Program-made: the position numbers and the translations under genes
From: CAMLIZ01 sp036231905
Lineage (GTDB): Bacteria > Pseudomonadota > Gammaproteobacteria > Burkholderiales > Burkholderiaceae_C
DNA: 64,000 nt
NCBI RefSeq assembly: GCF_036231905.1
Contig: NZ_JAZARE010000003.1
Span: 496,001 to 560,000 of the forward strand
Reading direction: 5' to 3'
In this document: positions 1 to 8,098 of the stretch, piece after piece
How positions within the stretch are numbered: the first letter of the stretch is position 1
How the letters are laid out: each line of letters starts with the position of its first letter
The notes under the pieces: generated by a model
Seen by the model: the letters and a program-made list of their open reading frames with translations, nothing else
Databases searched by the model: none
What the model was told of the DNA's origin: nothing

Positions 1-825
1 GCTGTAGTTCACCTGCTCGTTCTCGAACAGCTCGTACAGCGACTTGCCGTCCAGGTGCGGCCCGGGCAGCACCAGCTTGCAGCCCACCAGCGCGCCGGAA
101 TACGGCAGGCCCCAGGCATTGACGTGGAACATGGGCACCACCGGCAGCACCACGTCCTTGGCGGACATGGCCATCGCGTCCGGCATGGCGGAAGCAAACG
201 CGTGCAGCACGGTGGAGCGATGGCTGTACACCGCCCCCTTGGGGTGGCCGGTGGTGCCGGAGGTGTAGCAGATGCTGGACGCGGTGTTCTCGTCGAACTC
301 CGGCCAGATGAAGTCGCCGTCCTGTGCTTCCACCAGCTCCTCGTAACACAGCAGGTTCGGGATGCCGGTCTGCGCCGGCATGTGGGCGCGGTCTGTCATC
401 AGCACGAAGTGGCGCACCGACTTCATGTGCTCGCATAGCTTTTCCACCAGCGGCAGGAAGGTGCAGTCGAAACACAGCACGGCGTCGGCCGCATCGTTGG
501 CGATCCAGGCGATCTGCTCCGGAAACAGGCGCGGGTTGATCGTGTGGCATACCAGGCCCGAGCCGGAGGCGCCGTAGTAGATCTCCAGGTGGCGGTAGCC
601 GTTCCAGGCCAGCGTGGCCACTCGGTCGCCGGCCTGCAGGCCCAGCGCAGCCAGCGCCTGGGCCACCTGGCGCGAGCGACGTTCCGCGTCGGCCCAGGTG
701 TAGCGGTGGATGTCCCCCTCGACCCGCTTGGACACGATTTCGGTGTCGCCCGAATGGCGGGCGGCATGCTTGATCAGCGACGAGATCAGCAGCGGCATTT
801 GCATCATCTGGCCCATGAGCGCCAT
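1..825 (-). CDS. Long-chain fatty-acyl-CoA ligase, AMP-forming (3' end outside window)
   Basis: Reading from an ATG at 825 back to the window edge gives 275 open codons of an ANL-superfamily acyl-CoA synthetase, so about half of a typical 540-residue enzyme is present. The phosphate-binding loop YTSGTTGHPKGAVYSHRS lies near residue 180, and the downstream PMFHVNAWG stretch is typical of medium/long-chain and methylthiopropionyl (DmdB-like) ligases. The family activates a carboxylic acid as acyl-AMP and transfers it to CoA, feeding beta-oxidation. A strong AAGGAG ribosome site at 832-837 supports the start. The gene diverges from selO. The exact substrate cannot be told, because the C-terminal domain is missing. 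Confidence 0.88.
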   Translation of the reverse strand, partial: MALMGQMMQMPLLISSLIKHAARHSGDTEIVSKRVEGDIHRYTWADAERRSRQVAQALAALGLQAGDRVATLAWNGYRHLEIYYGASGSGLVCHTINPRLFPEQIAWIANDAADAVLCFDCTFLPLVEKLCEHMKSVRHFVLMTDRAHMPAQTGIPNLLCYEELVEAQDGDFIWPEFDENTASSICYTSGTTGHPKGAVYSHRSTVLHAFASAMPDAMAMSAKDVVLPVVPMFHVNAWGLPYSGALVGCKLVLPGPHLDGKSLYELFENEQVNYS

Positions 826-903
826 GAACAGCTCCTTCAACAAACGAATCGGCCCATGATGGAAGCAGCCATCGGGGCTGGCAAGGGGGCAAGTCCTGCC
901 GGC

Positions 904-921
904 TTGTCGCTCAGGCGACAA
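904..921. promoter_or_regulatory. Perfect 7-bp inverted repeat in the ligase/selO divergent gap
   Basis: TTGTCGC and GCGACAA are separated by TCAG in the 138-bp gap between two divergent genes. It could be an operator or a small hairpin. A TACACT at 952-957 might be a -10 for selO, but no good -35 was found. Function is unproven. Confidence 0.3.
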
Positions 922-963
922 CCACCCCGGCAAGCTGGGCATGGTGCTGGCTACACTCGATCG

Positions 964-2460
964 ATGGACCTGGATGTACCGCTTCGCCCGCCGCCTGCGA
1001 GTGCTCAGCTGCGCTGGCGCAACCGTTTCGCAGCGCTCGGCGATCGTTTCTTCACTGAGCTGCCCGCCGCCGGCCTGCCCCAGGCGCACTGGGTGGCGGT
1101 GAGCGAGCCCTGCGCCGCGGAGCTGGGCCTGCCGCCCGACTGGTGGCAAAGCCCTGACGCGCTCCAGGTCTTCAGCGGCAACGGCGTGTGGCCGGGCATG
1201 CGGCCGCTGGCCAGCGTGTACAGCGGCCACCAGTTCGGCGTGTGGGCCGGCCAGCTGGGCGACGGCCGGGCGCTGTGGCTGGGTGAGTTGGACACGCCGA
1301 GCGGCCCGCGCGAACTGCAGCTCAAAGGCGGCGGCAAGACACCCTACTCCCGCATGGGCGATGGCCGGGCCGTGCTCCGCTCCACCATCCGCGAATTCCT
1401 GTGCTCCGAAGCCATGGCGGCGCTGGGCGTGCCCACCACGCGCGCACTGTGCATGACCGGCTCCGCGCTGCCGGTGCGGCGGGAGGAGATCGAAACCGCC
1501 GCCATCGTGACCCGGGTGTCGCCCAGCTTCATCCGCTTCGGCCACTTCGAGCACTTCACCCACACCGAGCCGGACGAACAAGCGCTGCGCGCGCTGGCGG
1601 ACTTCGTGATCGATGCCCATTACCCGGCGCTGCGCGACGACCCGTCTCCTTACGCCGCGCTGCTGGAGGAAGTGACACGCCGCACCGCCACGCTGATGGC
1701 CGACTGGCAGGCCGTGGGCTTCTGCCACGGGGTGATGAACACCGACAACATGTCCATCCTGGGCCTGACCATCGACTACGGCCCCTTTGGTTTCCTGGAC
1801 GCCTTTGACCCCGGCCACATCTGCAACCATTCCGACCACAGCGGGCGTTACGCCTACGCCCGCCAGCCCAATGTGGGCTACTGGAACCTGCACGCGCTGG
1901 CCACCGCGCTGCTGCCGTTGATCGGCGAGCAGGATGCGGCACTGGCCGCGCTGGAGGCCTACAAGACCACCTTCCCGGAGGCCCTGCTGGCCCGCATGCG
2001 CGCCAAGCTGGGCTTGCGCACCACGGAAGCGGCGGACAACGAGCTGGTCGACGGCCTGCTGCAGCGCATGGCGGCGGACCGGGCCGACTTCACCATCACC
2101 TTCCGCCGGCTGGGCCGCTTTTCCACCGCCCCGGCCGCCGACAACAGCGCGGTGCGCGACCTCTTCCTGGACCGCGAGGCCTTCGACGCCTGGGCCAGCC
2201 GCTATGCCGAGCGCCTGCGCCGCGAAAACAGCCACGACGCGGAGCGCGCCGCCCGCATGGACGCGGTGAATCCGAAGTTCGTGCTGCGCAACCACCTCGC
2301 CGAAGCGGCCATCCGGGCGGCGCGGGATGGCGACTTCACGGAGACCATGCGCCTGCTGAAAGTTCTGCAGCGTCCGTTCGACGAACAACCCGAGCAAGCG
2401 GCGTACGCCGACTTCCCGCCCGACTGGGCCCAGCACCTCGAGGTTTCCTGTTCATCATGA
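964..2460 (+). CDS. selO: Protein adenylyltransferase SelO (YdiU/UPF0061 pseudokinase)
   Basis: The 498-residue product matches the SelO family along its length: GQLGDGRALWLGEL near residues 96-109, LQLKGGGKTPYSR at 118-130, and HGVMNTDNMSILGL followed by DYGPFGFLDAF in the C-terminal lobe. SelO is a kinase-fold enzyme that binds ATP upside down and transfers AMP to Ser/Thr/Tyr of target proteins, several of them redox proteins. The C-terminus ends SCSS; bacterial homologs carry Cys where eukaryotic SelO has selenocysteine, so this is a Cys form. The ATG at 964 is preferred over upstream in-frame ATGs, which would extend through the divergent promoter gap. The stop overlaps the msrB start by 4 nt, so the two are coupled. 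Confidence 0.93.
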   Translation: MDLDVPLRPPPASAQLRWRNRFAALGDRFFTELPAAGLPQAHWVAVSEPCAAELGLPPDWWQSPDALQVFSGNGVWPGMRPLASVYSGHQFGVWAGQLGDGRALWLGELDTPSGPRELQLKGGGKTPYSRMGDGRAVLRSTIREFLCSEAMAALGVPTTRALCMTGSALPVRREEIETAAIVTRVSPSFIRFGHFEHFTHTEPDEQALRALADFVIDAHYPALRDDPSPYAALLEEVTRRTATLMADWQAVGFCHGVMNTDNMSILGLTIDYGPFGFLDAFDPGHICNHSDHSGRYAYARQPNVGYWNLHALATALLPLIGEQDAALAALEAYKTTFPEALLARMRAKLGLRTTEAADNELVDGLLQRMAADRADFTITFRRLGRFSTAPAADNSAVRDLFLDREAFDAWASRYAERLRRENSHDAERAARMDAVNPKFVLRNHLAEAAIRAARDGDFTETMRLLKVLQRPFDEQPEQAAYADFPPDWAQHLEVSCSS

Positions 2461-2888
2461 CCCGCGACACCGAACCCCACGACCACGACGACCCGCGCTA
2501 CCCGGTGCACAAGAGCGACGAACAGTGGCGCGCGGAACTTGACCCGATGCAGTACCAGGTCGCCCGCCACGCCGCCACTGAACGGCCCTTCACCGGCAAG
2601 TACTGGGACCACTGGGAAGCCGGCAAGTACAACTGCGTGGGCTGCGGCACGCCGCTGTTCGACGCCGGCACCAAGTTCGACGCCGGCTGCGGCTGGCCGA
2701 GCTACTACCAGCCGATCAACAGCGAAGTGGTGGAACGCGTGGTGGACACCACCCACGGCATGGTGCGGGTGGAGGTGCGCTGCAACAAGTGCGGCTCGCA
2801 CCTCGGCCATGTGTTCGAGGACGGGCCGGAGCCCACCGGCGAGCGCTTCTGCATCAACAGCGCGGCGATAAACTTCGCGCCCAAATGA
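2457..2888 (+). CDS. msrB: Peptide-methionine (R)-S-oxide reductase MsrB
   Basis: This 143-residue cytoplasmic enzyme reduces methionine-R-sulfoxide in proteins. Two zinc-binding CxxC pairs are present (C60/C63 in NCVGCG and C109/C112 in CNKCG), and the catalytic Cys is C132 in GERFCINS. The FDAGCGWPSY signature is intact. There is no signal peptide. It overlaps selO upstream (ATGA) and yciB downstream (ATGA), so four genes to bolA form one translationally coupled set. Pairing with SelO fits a role in redox repair, since SelO targets redox proteins in other species; that link here is inferred from context. Confidence 0.96.
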   Translation: MTRDTEPHDHDDPRYPVHKSDEQWRAELDPMQYQVARHAATERPFTGKYWDHWEAGKYNCVGCGTPLFDAGTKFDAGCGWPSYYQPINSEVVERVVDTTHGMVRVEVRCNKCGSHLGHVFEDGPEPTGERFCINSAAINFAPK

Positions 2889-3538
2889 AGCTGCTGTTCG
2901 ACTTCCTGCCCATCATCCTGTTCTTCGGCTCCTTCAAGTACGCCGAGGGCCACAAGGAGTGGGCGACCGCCTTTGCCAACGAGCACTTCTCTGCCCTGGT
3001 CTCCGGTGGCACGGTGGGCCCCAACGAAGCCCCGGTGCTGCTGGCCACCCTGGTGGTCATCGTGGCCACCCTCACGCAGGTGGCGGTGCTGCTGGCACGT
3101 GGCAAGAAGATCGACCTCATGCTGTGGGTGAGCCTGGGGCTGGTGGTGGTGCTGGGCGGCGCCACGGTGTGGTTCCACAACGAGACCTTCATCAAGTGGA
3201 AACCCACGCTGCTGTACTGGGTGATGGGCGGCGCCTTCGCGGTGGGGCAATGGGTGTTCGGCAAGAACCTGCTGCGCGTGCTGCTCGGGGAGCAGCTGCA
3301 GCTGCCTGAGTTCGTGTGGCGCAGGCTCAACGTGGCCTGGGTGAGCTTCTTTGCCTTGATGGGCGTGCTCAACCTCTGGGTGGCGTTTCACTTCTCCACC
3401 GATGCCTGGGTCAACTTCAAGGCCTTTGGCGCCACGGCGCTGATGCTGGTGTTCACGGTGGCGCAGGGCCTGTACCTCGGCCGCTATGTGGAAGAGGCTT
3501 CGGGCGAGCCGGCCAAGCCCTCGGAAGGCCAGCCATGA
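2885..3538 (+). CDS. yciB: Inner-membrane septation/intracellular-spread protein YciB
   Basis: The 217-residue membrane protein begins MKLLFDFLPIILFF, the hallmark YciB (IspA/IspZ) N-terminus, and has about five hydrophobic segments. The family acts at the inner membrane and has been linked to envelope synthesis and septum formation. It is longer than the usual about 180 residues because of an insertion of roughly 30 residues (WATAFANEHFSALVSGG region, residues 25-48) between the first two membrane segments. Start and stop codons overlap msrB and bolA by 4 nt. Confidence 0.93.
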   Translation: MKLLFDFLPIILFFGSFKYAEGHKEWATAFANEHFSALVSGGTVGPNEAPVLLATLVVIVATLTQVAVLLARGKKIDLMLWVSLGLVVVLGGATVWFHNETFIKWKPTLLYWVMGGAFAVGQWVFGKNLLRVLLGEQLQLPEFVWRRLNVAWVSFFALMGVLNLWVAFHFSTDAWVNFKAFGATALMLVFTVAQGLYLGRYVEEASGEPAKPSEGQP

Positions 3539-3804
3539 GCGCGGTGACCGAGGAGCAGATCCGCCTGGCCCTGGTGGCCGCGCTGCAGCCACAGCAGCTG
3601 GAAGTCATCGACGACAGCCACCTGCATGCCGGCCACGCCGGCGCACGCGAAGGACGCCATTTCACGGTGCGCATCCACTGCGCGCAGTTCACTGGTTTGT
3701 CCCGTATCGCGCAACATCGCCTCGTGTATCATGCCCTGCGCGACTTGATCCCCCAGGGCATCCACGCCTTGGCCATCGAGGCTCACGTCCCCGATCCGTC
3801 CTGA
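3535..3804 (+). CDS. BolA family protein
   Basis: The product is an 89-residue BolA-like protein with the core LEVIDDSHLHAGH (residues 22-34), a class II KH-like fold, and the conserved His in FTGLSRIAQHRLVYHAL. BolA proteins partner monothiol glutaredoxins in iron-sulfur handling and affect cell shape. It overlaps yciB by 4 nt and is the last gene of the selO-msrB-yciB-bolA run. A BolA gene next to yciB and upstream of a parvulin isomerase is a familiar arrangement in Burkholderiales. Confidence 0.92.
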   Translation: MSAVTEEQIRLALVAALQPQQLEVIDDSHLHAGHAGAREGRHFTVRIHCAQFTGLSRIAQHRLVYHALRDLIPQGIHALAIEAHVPDPS

Positions 3805-3913
3805 AGCGCCTTCCGTTCCCAGCTTTTGAACCGAATGACCGCTTGAGCGTCAGAGGCTGGTGCGGCGCGTCCGTGTCGCGTATCTGATTGTTTCCCTGAA
3901 AGGCTTTCCCGCC

Positions 3914-4735
3914 ATGAACATCCATTCCTCTGGCCTGCGCGTCGCCGTGGCCGCCGCTGCCCTCGCACTGCTGGCTCCGCTGGCCGCACAGGCCCAGAAC
4001 ATTGCCGTGGTCAACGGCAAGGCGATTCCGAAGTCGCGTGTGGACGCCCTCATCAAGTCGGCCACCAAGCCCGGCCAGCCGGTGCCGCCGGAACTGGAGT
4101 CGCGTGCCCGCGACGTGGTGGTGATGCAGGAGATCTTCGCGCAGGAAGCCGAGCGCCGCGGCCTGGCCGCCACGCCGGATTACAAGGCCCAGATGGAACT
4201 GGCCCGCACCCGCGTGCTGCTCGACCAGCTGCGCGCCGACTTCGAGAAGAAGAACCCGGTCACCGAAGCCGAGGCCAAGGCCGAGTACGACAAGGTGAAG
4301 GCCGAAGCCGGCACCGGCATGGAATACCACGCCCGCCACATCCTGGTGGAAAAGGAAGACGACGCCAAGAAGCTCATCGCCGACATCCAGAAGGGTGCGA
4401 AGTTCGAGGAGCTGGCAAAGAAGAACTCCAAGGACCCGGGCTCGGCCGAAAACGGCGGCGACCTCGACTGGGCCAACCCGGGCAGCTATGTGCCGGAGTT
4501 CAGCCAGGCCATGACCAAGCTCAAGAAGGGTGAAGTGACGCCCGAGCCGGTGAAGAGCCAGTTCGGCTTCCACATCATCAAGCTGGAAGACACGCGCCAG
4601 GCCCAGTTTCCGAAGTTCGAGGAAGTGAAGCCGCAGATCGAACAGCGCCTGGGCCAGATGAAGCTGCAGAAGTTCCAGGAGGACCTGCGCGCCAAGGCCA
4701 AGACCGACTACAAGTTCTCCACCCCGCAGCAGTAA
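3914..4735 (+). CDS. Periplasmic parvulin-type peptidyl-prolyl cis-trans isomerase
   Basis: The 273-residue precursor has a signal peptide (residues 1-26, ending LAAQAQ), a SurA/PrsA-like N-terminal helical part, and a parvulin domain at about 140-235 starting with HARHILVEKEDDA and ending with QFGFHIIKLED. Such proteins catalyse prolyl isomerisation and chaperone exported or outer-membrane proteins in the periplasm. The ATG at 3914 is chosen because it begins the signal peptide; GAAAGG lies 12-17 nt upstream. It follows bolA after 109 nt, so it may have its own promoter. A strong hairpin follows the stop. Confidence 0.92.
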   Translation: MNIHSSGLRVAVAAAALALLAPLAAQAQNIAVVNGKAIPKSRVDALIKSATKPGQPVPPELESRARDVVVMQEIFAQEAERRGLAATPDYKAQMELARTRVLLDQLRADFEKKNPVTEAEAKAEYDKVKAEAGTGMEYHARHILVEKEDDAKKLIADIQKGAKFEELAKKNSKDPGSAENGGDLDWANPGSYVPEFSQAMTKLKKGEVTPEPVKSQFGFHIIKLEDTRQAQFPKFEEVKPQIEQRLGQMKLQKFQEDLRAKAKTDYKFSTPQQ

Positions 4736-4756
4736 GCACGCGGCACGGCGGACCGC

Positions 4757-4778
4757 AAGGGGCGCTTCGGCGCCCCTT
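4757..4778 (+). terminator. Rho-independent-type terminator after the parvulin gene
   Basis: A 9-bp perfect GC-rich stem (AAGGGGCGC / GCGCCCCTT) closes on a TTCG tetraloop 21 nt after the stop codon. The following T content is modest. It also lies between two convergent genes and could stop ybbA transcription from the other strand. Confidence 0.75.
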
Positions 4779-4796
4779 GTCGTTGGTGCGCCGGCT

Positions 4797-5468
4797 TCAG
4801 GGCAGCAGCCGCCCGGCCTCGATGTGCAGCTGGCGCTCGCAGCGGGCCGCGATCTCGCGGTCGTGCGTCACCAGCACCAGCGTCGTGCCGGCTTCGCGGT
4901 TCAGCTCGAACATCAGGGCCATCACGCGCTCGCCAGTGGCGAAGTCCAGGCTGCCGGTGGGCTCGTCGGCCAGCAGCACCGCCGGTCGCACCACGAAGGC
5001 CCGCGCCAGCGCCACACGCTGCTGCTCGCCGCCGGACAGCACCTTCGGATAGTGCTGCAGGCGCTCGCCCAGGCCCACACGCCGCAGCATGTCGGTGGCC
5101 TGCGCACGGGCATCTCGCTGGCCCAGCAGCTCCAGCGGCAGCATCACGTTCTCCAGCGCGGTCAGGTTGCCCAGCAGCTGGAAGCTCTGGAACACGAAGC
5201 CCAGGGTGCGTGCCCGCATCGCGGCGCGGTCGTCTTCGTCCAGCGCAAAGAGGTCCTGCCCCGCCAGGCGCACCGTGCCCGCGCTGGGCACGTCCAGGCC
5301 CGCGATCAGCGACAGCAGCGTGCTCTTGCCGGAGCCCGACGCGCCCACGATGGCGGCCGATTCCCGGGCGCGCAGCTCGAAACTGATCTCATGGAGAATG
5401 GTCAGCACGCCGGTGGAATCGGAGACCTGTTTGCTGACGCGCTCTACCGCAATGATGGGTTGTGACAT
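4797..5468 (-). CDS. YbbA/LolD-type ABC transporter ATP-binding protein
   Basis: The 223-residue ATPase carries Walker A GASGSGKST (residues 42-50), Q-loop FQSFQLLGNLTALENV, signature LSGGEQQRVALARAF, Walker B VLLADEPTGSLD and H-loop THD. It belongs to the MacB/LolD family, which powers extraction or export at the inner membrane. It diverges from tesA as E. coli ybbA does, but the usual membrane partner (ybbP) is absent: downstream there is only the convergent parvulin gene. Its ATG (5468-5466) shares the palindrome CATG with the tesA start, so there is no intergenic space, and no clear ribosome site lies upstream. Confidence 0.9.
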   Translation of the reverse strand: MSQPIIAVERVSKQVSDSTGVLTILHEISFELRARESAAIVGASGSGKSTLLSLIAGLDVPSAGTVRLAGQDLFALDEDDRAAMRARTLGFVFQSFQLLGNLTALENVMLPLELLGQRDARAQATDMLRRVGLGERLQHYPKVLSGGEQQRVALARAFVVRPAVLLADEPTGSLDFATGERVMALMFELNREAGTTLVLVTHDREIAARCERQLHIEAGRLLP

Positions 5469-6135
5469 GACAAGTGGGAAGGTTGAACCGCACCGGGCAA
5501 CACGGCGGGCATGGCTGCTGCACTGTAGCGCGCTGTGGCTGGCGGGCACGTCGGCGGCCCCTGCAGCCACACAGCCGAAGCGCATCCTTGTCGTGGGCGA
5601 CAGCCTCTCGGCCGAATACGGCCTGGCGCGCGGCACCGGCTGGGTGGCGCTGCTGGAGCGCAAGCTGGCACAGGAGCGCATTGCCGCCAGCGTGGTGAAC
5701 GCGAGCATCAGTGGCGACACCACCGCCGGCGGCCGTTCACGGCTGCCCGCGCTGCTGGTCACCCACAAGCCCACCCATGTGGTGCTGGAGCTGGGCGCCA
5801 ACGACGCACTGCGCGGCCTGCCGCTGGCCACCACCCGCAAGAACCTGGACGACATGGTGGCGGCCTGCAAGGCATCGGGCGCGCGCGTGCTGCTGGTGGG
5901 CATGCGCATGCCGCCCAACTATGGGCGCAAGTACAGCGACGAGTTCGTGGCGCTGTACGGCGAGGTGGCGCGCCAGCAAGGCGCTCAGTTGGTGCCCTTC
6001 CTGCTGAAGGACGTGGCCGACGCACCGAATGCCGACGCGCTGTTCCAGGCCGACCGCATGCACCCGCGCGCAGAAGCGCACCCGGTGATGCTGAACAACG
6101 TCTGGACCGGGCTCAGGCCGCTGCTGGCGTCCTGA
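5467..6135 (+). CDS. tesA: Secreted GDSL-family arylesterase / thioesterase TesA
   Basis: The 222-residue precursor has a signal-like N-terminus (RR then a hydrophobic stretch ending LAGTSAAPA) and SGNH-hydrolase blocks: block I VVGDSLSAEYGL with the catalytic Ser, block II Gly in ISGDTTAGG, block III LGANDALRG, and block V DRMHPRAEAH with the catalytic Asp and His. The family hydrolyses acyl-thioesters, aryl esters and lysophospholipids in the periplasm. The only plausible start is the ATG at 5467, which overlaps the start of the divergent ABC ATPase gene. An inverted repeat at the stop may terminate transcription. Confidence 0.92.
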   Translation: MTSGKVEPHRATRRAWLLHCSALWLAGTSAAPAATQPKRILVVGDSLSAEYGLARGTGWVALLERKLAQERIAASVVNASISGDTTAGGRSRLPALLVTHKPTHVVLELGANDALRGLPLATTRKNLDDMVAACKASGARVLLVGMRMPPNYGRKYSDEFVALYGEVARQQGAQLVPFLLKDVADAPNADALFQADRMHPRAEAHPVMLNNVWTGLRPLLAS

Positions 6136-6146
6136 AGCCCTTCAGG
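6131..6146. terminator. Small hairpin at the tesA stop codon, convergent junction
   Basis: CCTGAA-GCCC-TTCAGG spans the tesA stop and ends 2 nt before the stop of the convergent DUF6600 gene. It is a possible bidirectional terminator, but the stem is short and there is no T-run. Confidence 0.35.
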
Positions 6147-6148
6147 GC

Positions 6149-8035
6149 TCACTCCACCTGGGTGCGCGGCCCACCCGGCCGCCCGTGGCCACCCTCGCGC
6201 GGGCGCTGGCCGCGGCCTTCGCCCTCGTCCCGCGCCTGGGTTTCACGCGGCGGCTGCGCGTGCGGCGCCGCTGCAGGCGGTGGTGTCGGTGGGCGCGCCA
6301 GCTCGCGCTGGGCTGCGGGTGGCTGGGGCTGCGCAGGCGGCGGCATGGCACGTGCAGCGGGCGGCCCGTCGCCGCGGCGGACGGGGACGTCGTGGCGCGA
6401 CGGCGGCGGTGGCACCATGCGCGGCTCAGCCAGCTGCGCTGGCGTCGGCCGGGCGGCTGCAGGTGCGGGCGTCGCGGCCGCGGCCGCGGGCGCCGGTGTC
6501 GCGCCGGGCGGGGCAGCGGCAGCTGGCGCTGCAGCGGGCGCGTTCGCCATGCCCGAGGCAGGTGCCTCGCGGCGCGACGGCGCCACCACGACCCCATGGC
6601 TGCGACGCCCATCCGCTGGCCGCCCTTGTGCTTCGCCGCTGCGCCCCGGGGGCGGAGGCACATAAGCGGTGGGCTGCGGCGCGTGCCCCTGTGCGGGGGC
6701 AACCGCGGTGGTGGTGCCCGGCATGGTGGGCGCGGGCCGGGCCCCCGCGGGCGGTGGCGGCGGCAGCGGCACCGTGGCCTTCTGCGACGCCAGCTGCTGC
6801 GCCATGCGCGGATCCACGGTGCGCGCCACGTTGGCCACCGGCTGGCGCTGCTTCAGCACGTCCGAAGGCACCACGGTGACACCACCCGGCACGCCGCGGT
6901 TGGTGTACATCACCGGCCCCCGCGGTGGCTGGCCGGGGCGGTAGAAGCGATCGGGCGCGTGCGGGTTCAAGTGGCGCCAGTAGCCCGGGCCCACCGGATA
7001 GGCGGGGTAGTACACCTCGCGCGGCGCCAGCGGCACCCAGCCCACCAGCGGCGGCGAGCCGATGTGGATGGACACGCTCACCTGCGGCCCGCCGACCCAG
7101 CCCACCAGGGCCGGCGCATACACCGGCCGCGCGACGTAACTGCCGGGCGCCCAGGCCCAGCGGCCGCCCCACCAGAACCAGCGTCCATAGTGGAAGGGCG
7201 CAAATCCCCACGGCGCCTCGTCGACCCAGGTCCAGCCCCAGGGCCGCACCCAGGCCCAGCGGCCATGGCGGTACGGTGCCCAGCTCGGTGCCACCTGCAC
7301 CGGCACCCAGATCGTTCCGTATTCCGGATGGCGGTCCCAGCGGCCGTAGCGGTCCAGGTCCTCGTAGCCCGTCATCTCGGGCGACACATACCGCGCGGTG
7401 GCATTGCGCTCGTCGCGGCGGTCTTCCGCCTGCACCCAGTCGGTGAAGCTGTCCTGCGGCATGCCGGCCCAGGTGTAGTGGGTGACGCTGCCTTCCTTCC
7501 AGAACTCGGCACGTTGGCCTCGCGGCACCACCAGGGTGCTGTCGGGCGCTTCGAAGCGCAGCTCGCCGTCCCATACGTTGGCGGCGCTCAGGGTGTCGTC
7601 ACGGTCGATGCGGTAGTGGCCGGGGCGCTGCGGCGTGAAGCTGCCCTCGGCGGTGAGCAACTGGAACTCGGCTGCGGTTTCCCGGCTGCGCAGCCGGGCC
7701 GCGACACTGCCACGCTCCAGCTGCAGGCGCATGCGCTGGTCGTCCAGTTGCACCAGCGCCAGTTCGGTGTCGGCCGCCACGCGCACGGTGGTCGAGCCGA
7801 TGCGCAGCTCGGCCTGGCCGTCGCGGTCGGTGGCCAGCCGGTCGCCGGTGGTCAGCGGCCGATTGCGCTCGGCGGCCACCCACTCACCCTGGTCGGTGTC
7901 ATACATCCACACCGTGCCGTGGAATTGCGCCAGCCGGCCCACGCGGCCGGGCGGGTCCGCCCATGCGGCACCGCACAAAACCAGAGTCAGCAACAGGGCA
8001 GCAACACGCTGCACACCGCTCGCGAACGGCCGCAT
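6149..8035 (-). CDS. Secreted FecR-domain/DUF6600 protein with proline-alanine-rich tail
   Basis: The 628-residue precursor starts with a signal peptide (MRPFASGVQRV... ending AAWA). Residues about 30-200 resemble a FecR-type domain (GTVWMYDTDQGEW, GDRLATDRDGQAELRIG). Residues about 215-360 form a tryptophan/tyrosine-rich block of the DUF6600 kind (YEDLDRYGRW, YGTIWVP, then repeated GRWAW/PWGW units). The last 250 residues are Pro/Ala/Arg-rich, low-complexity and basic. The ATG at 8035 is chosen over an upstream in-frame ATG because it starts the signal peptide and has GAGG 7 nt before it. Function is unknown; an extracytoplasmic location is inferred. Confidence 0.8.
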   Translation of the reverse strand: MRPFASGVQRVAALLLTLVLCGAAWADPPGRVGRLAQFHGTVWMYDTDQGEWVAAERNRPLTTGDRLATDRDGQAELRIGSTTVRVAADTELALVQLDDQRMRLQLERGSVAARLRSRETAAEFQLLTAEGSFTPQRPGHYRIDRDDTLSAANVWDGELRFEAPDSTLVVPRGQRAEFWKEGSVTHYTWAGMPQDSFTDWVQAEDRRDERNATARYVSPEMTGYEDLDRYGRWDRHPEYGTIWVPVQVAPSWAPYRHGRWAWVRPWGWTWVDEAPWGFAPFHYGRWFWWGGRWAWAPGSYVARPVYAPALVGWVGGPQVSVSIHIGSPPLVGWVPLAPREVYYPAYPVGPGYWRHLNPHAPDRFYRPGQPPRGPVMYTNRGVPGGVTVVPSDVLKQRQPVANVARTVDPRMAQQLASQKATVPLPPPPPAGARPAPTMPGTTTAVAPAQGHAPQPTAYVPPPPGRSGEAQGRPADGRRSHGVVVAPSRREAPASGMANAPAAAPAAAAPPGATPAPAAAAATPAPAAARPTPAQLAEPRMVPPPPSRHDVPVRRGDGPPAARAMPPPAQPQPPAAQRELARPPTPPPAAAPHAQPPRETQARDEGEGRGQRPREGGHGRPGGPRTQVE

Positions 8036-8098
8036 TGAACACCTCGCAGCAAGAACCTGGAGGTACAACGCGCGAACACAAGGCCCAGCCGACCGGCT

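Noticed and set aside
544..963. Upstream extension of selO
   Set aside because: The extension would overlap the divergent acyl-CoA ligase gene and lacks SelO homology; the family start pattern fits 964.
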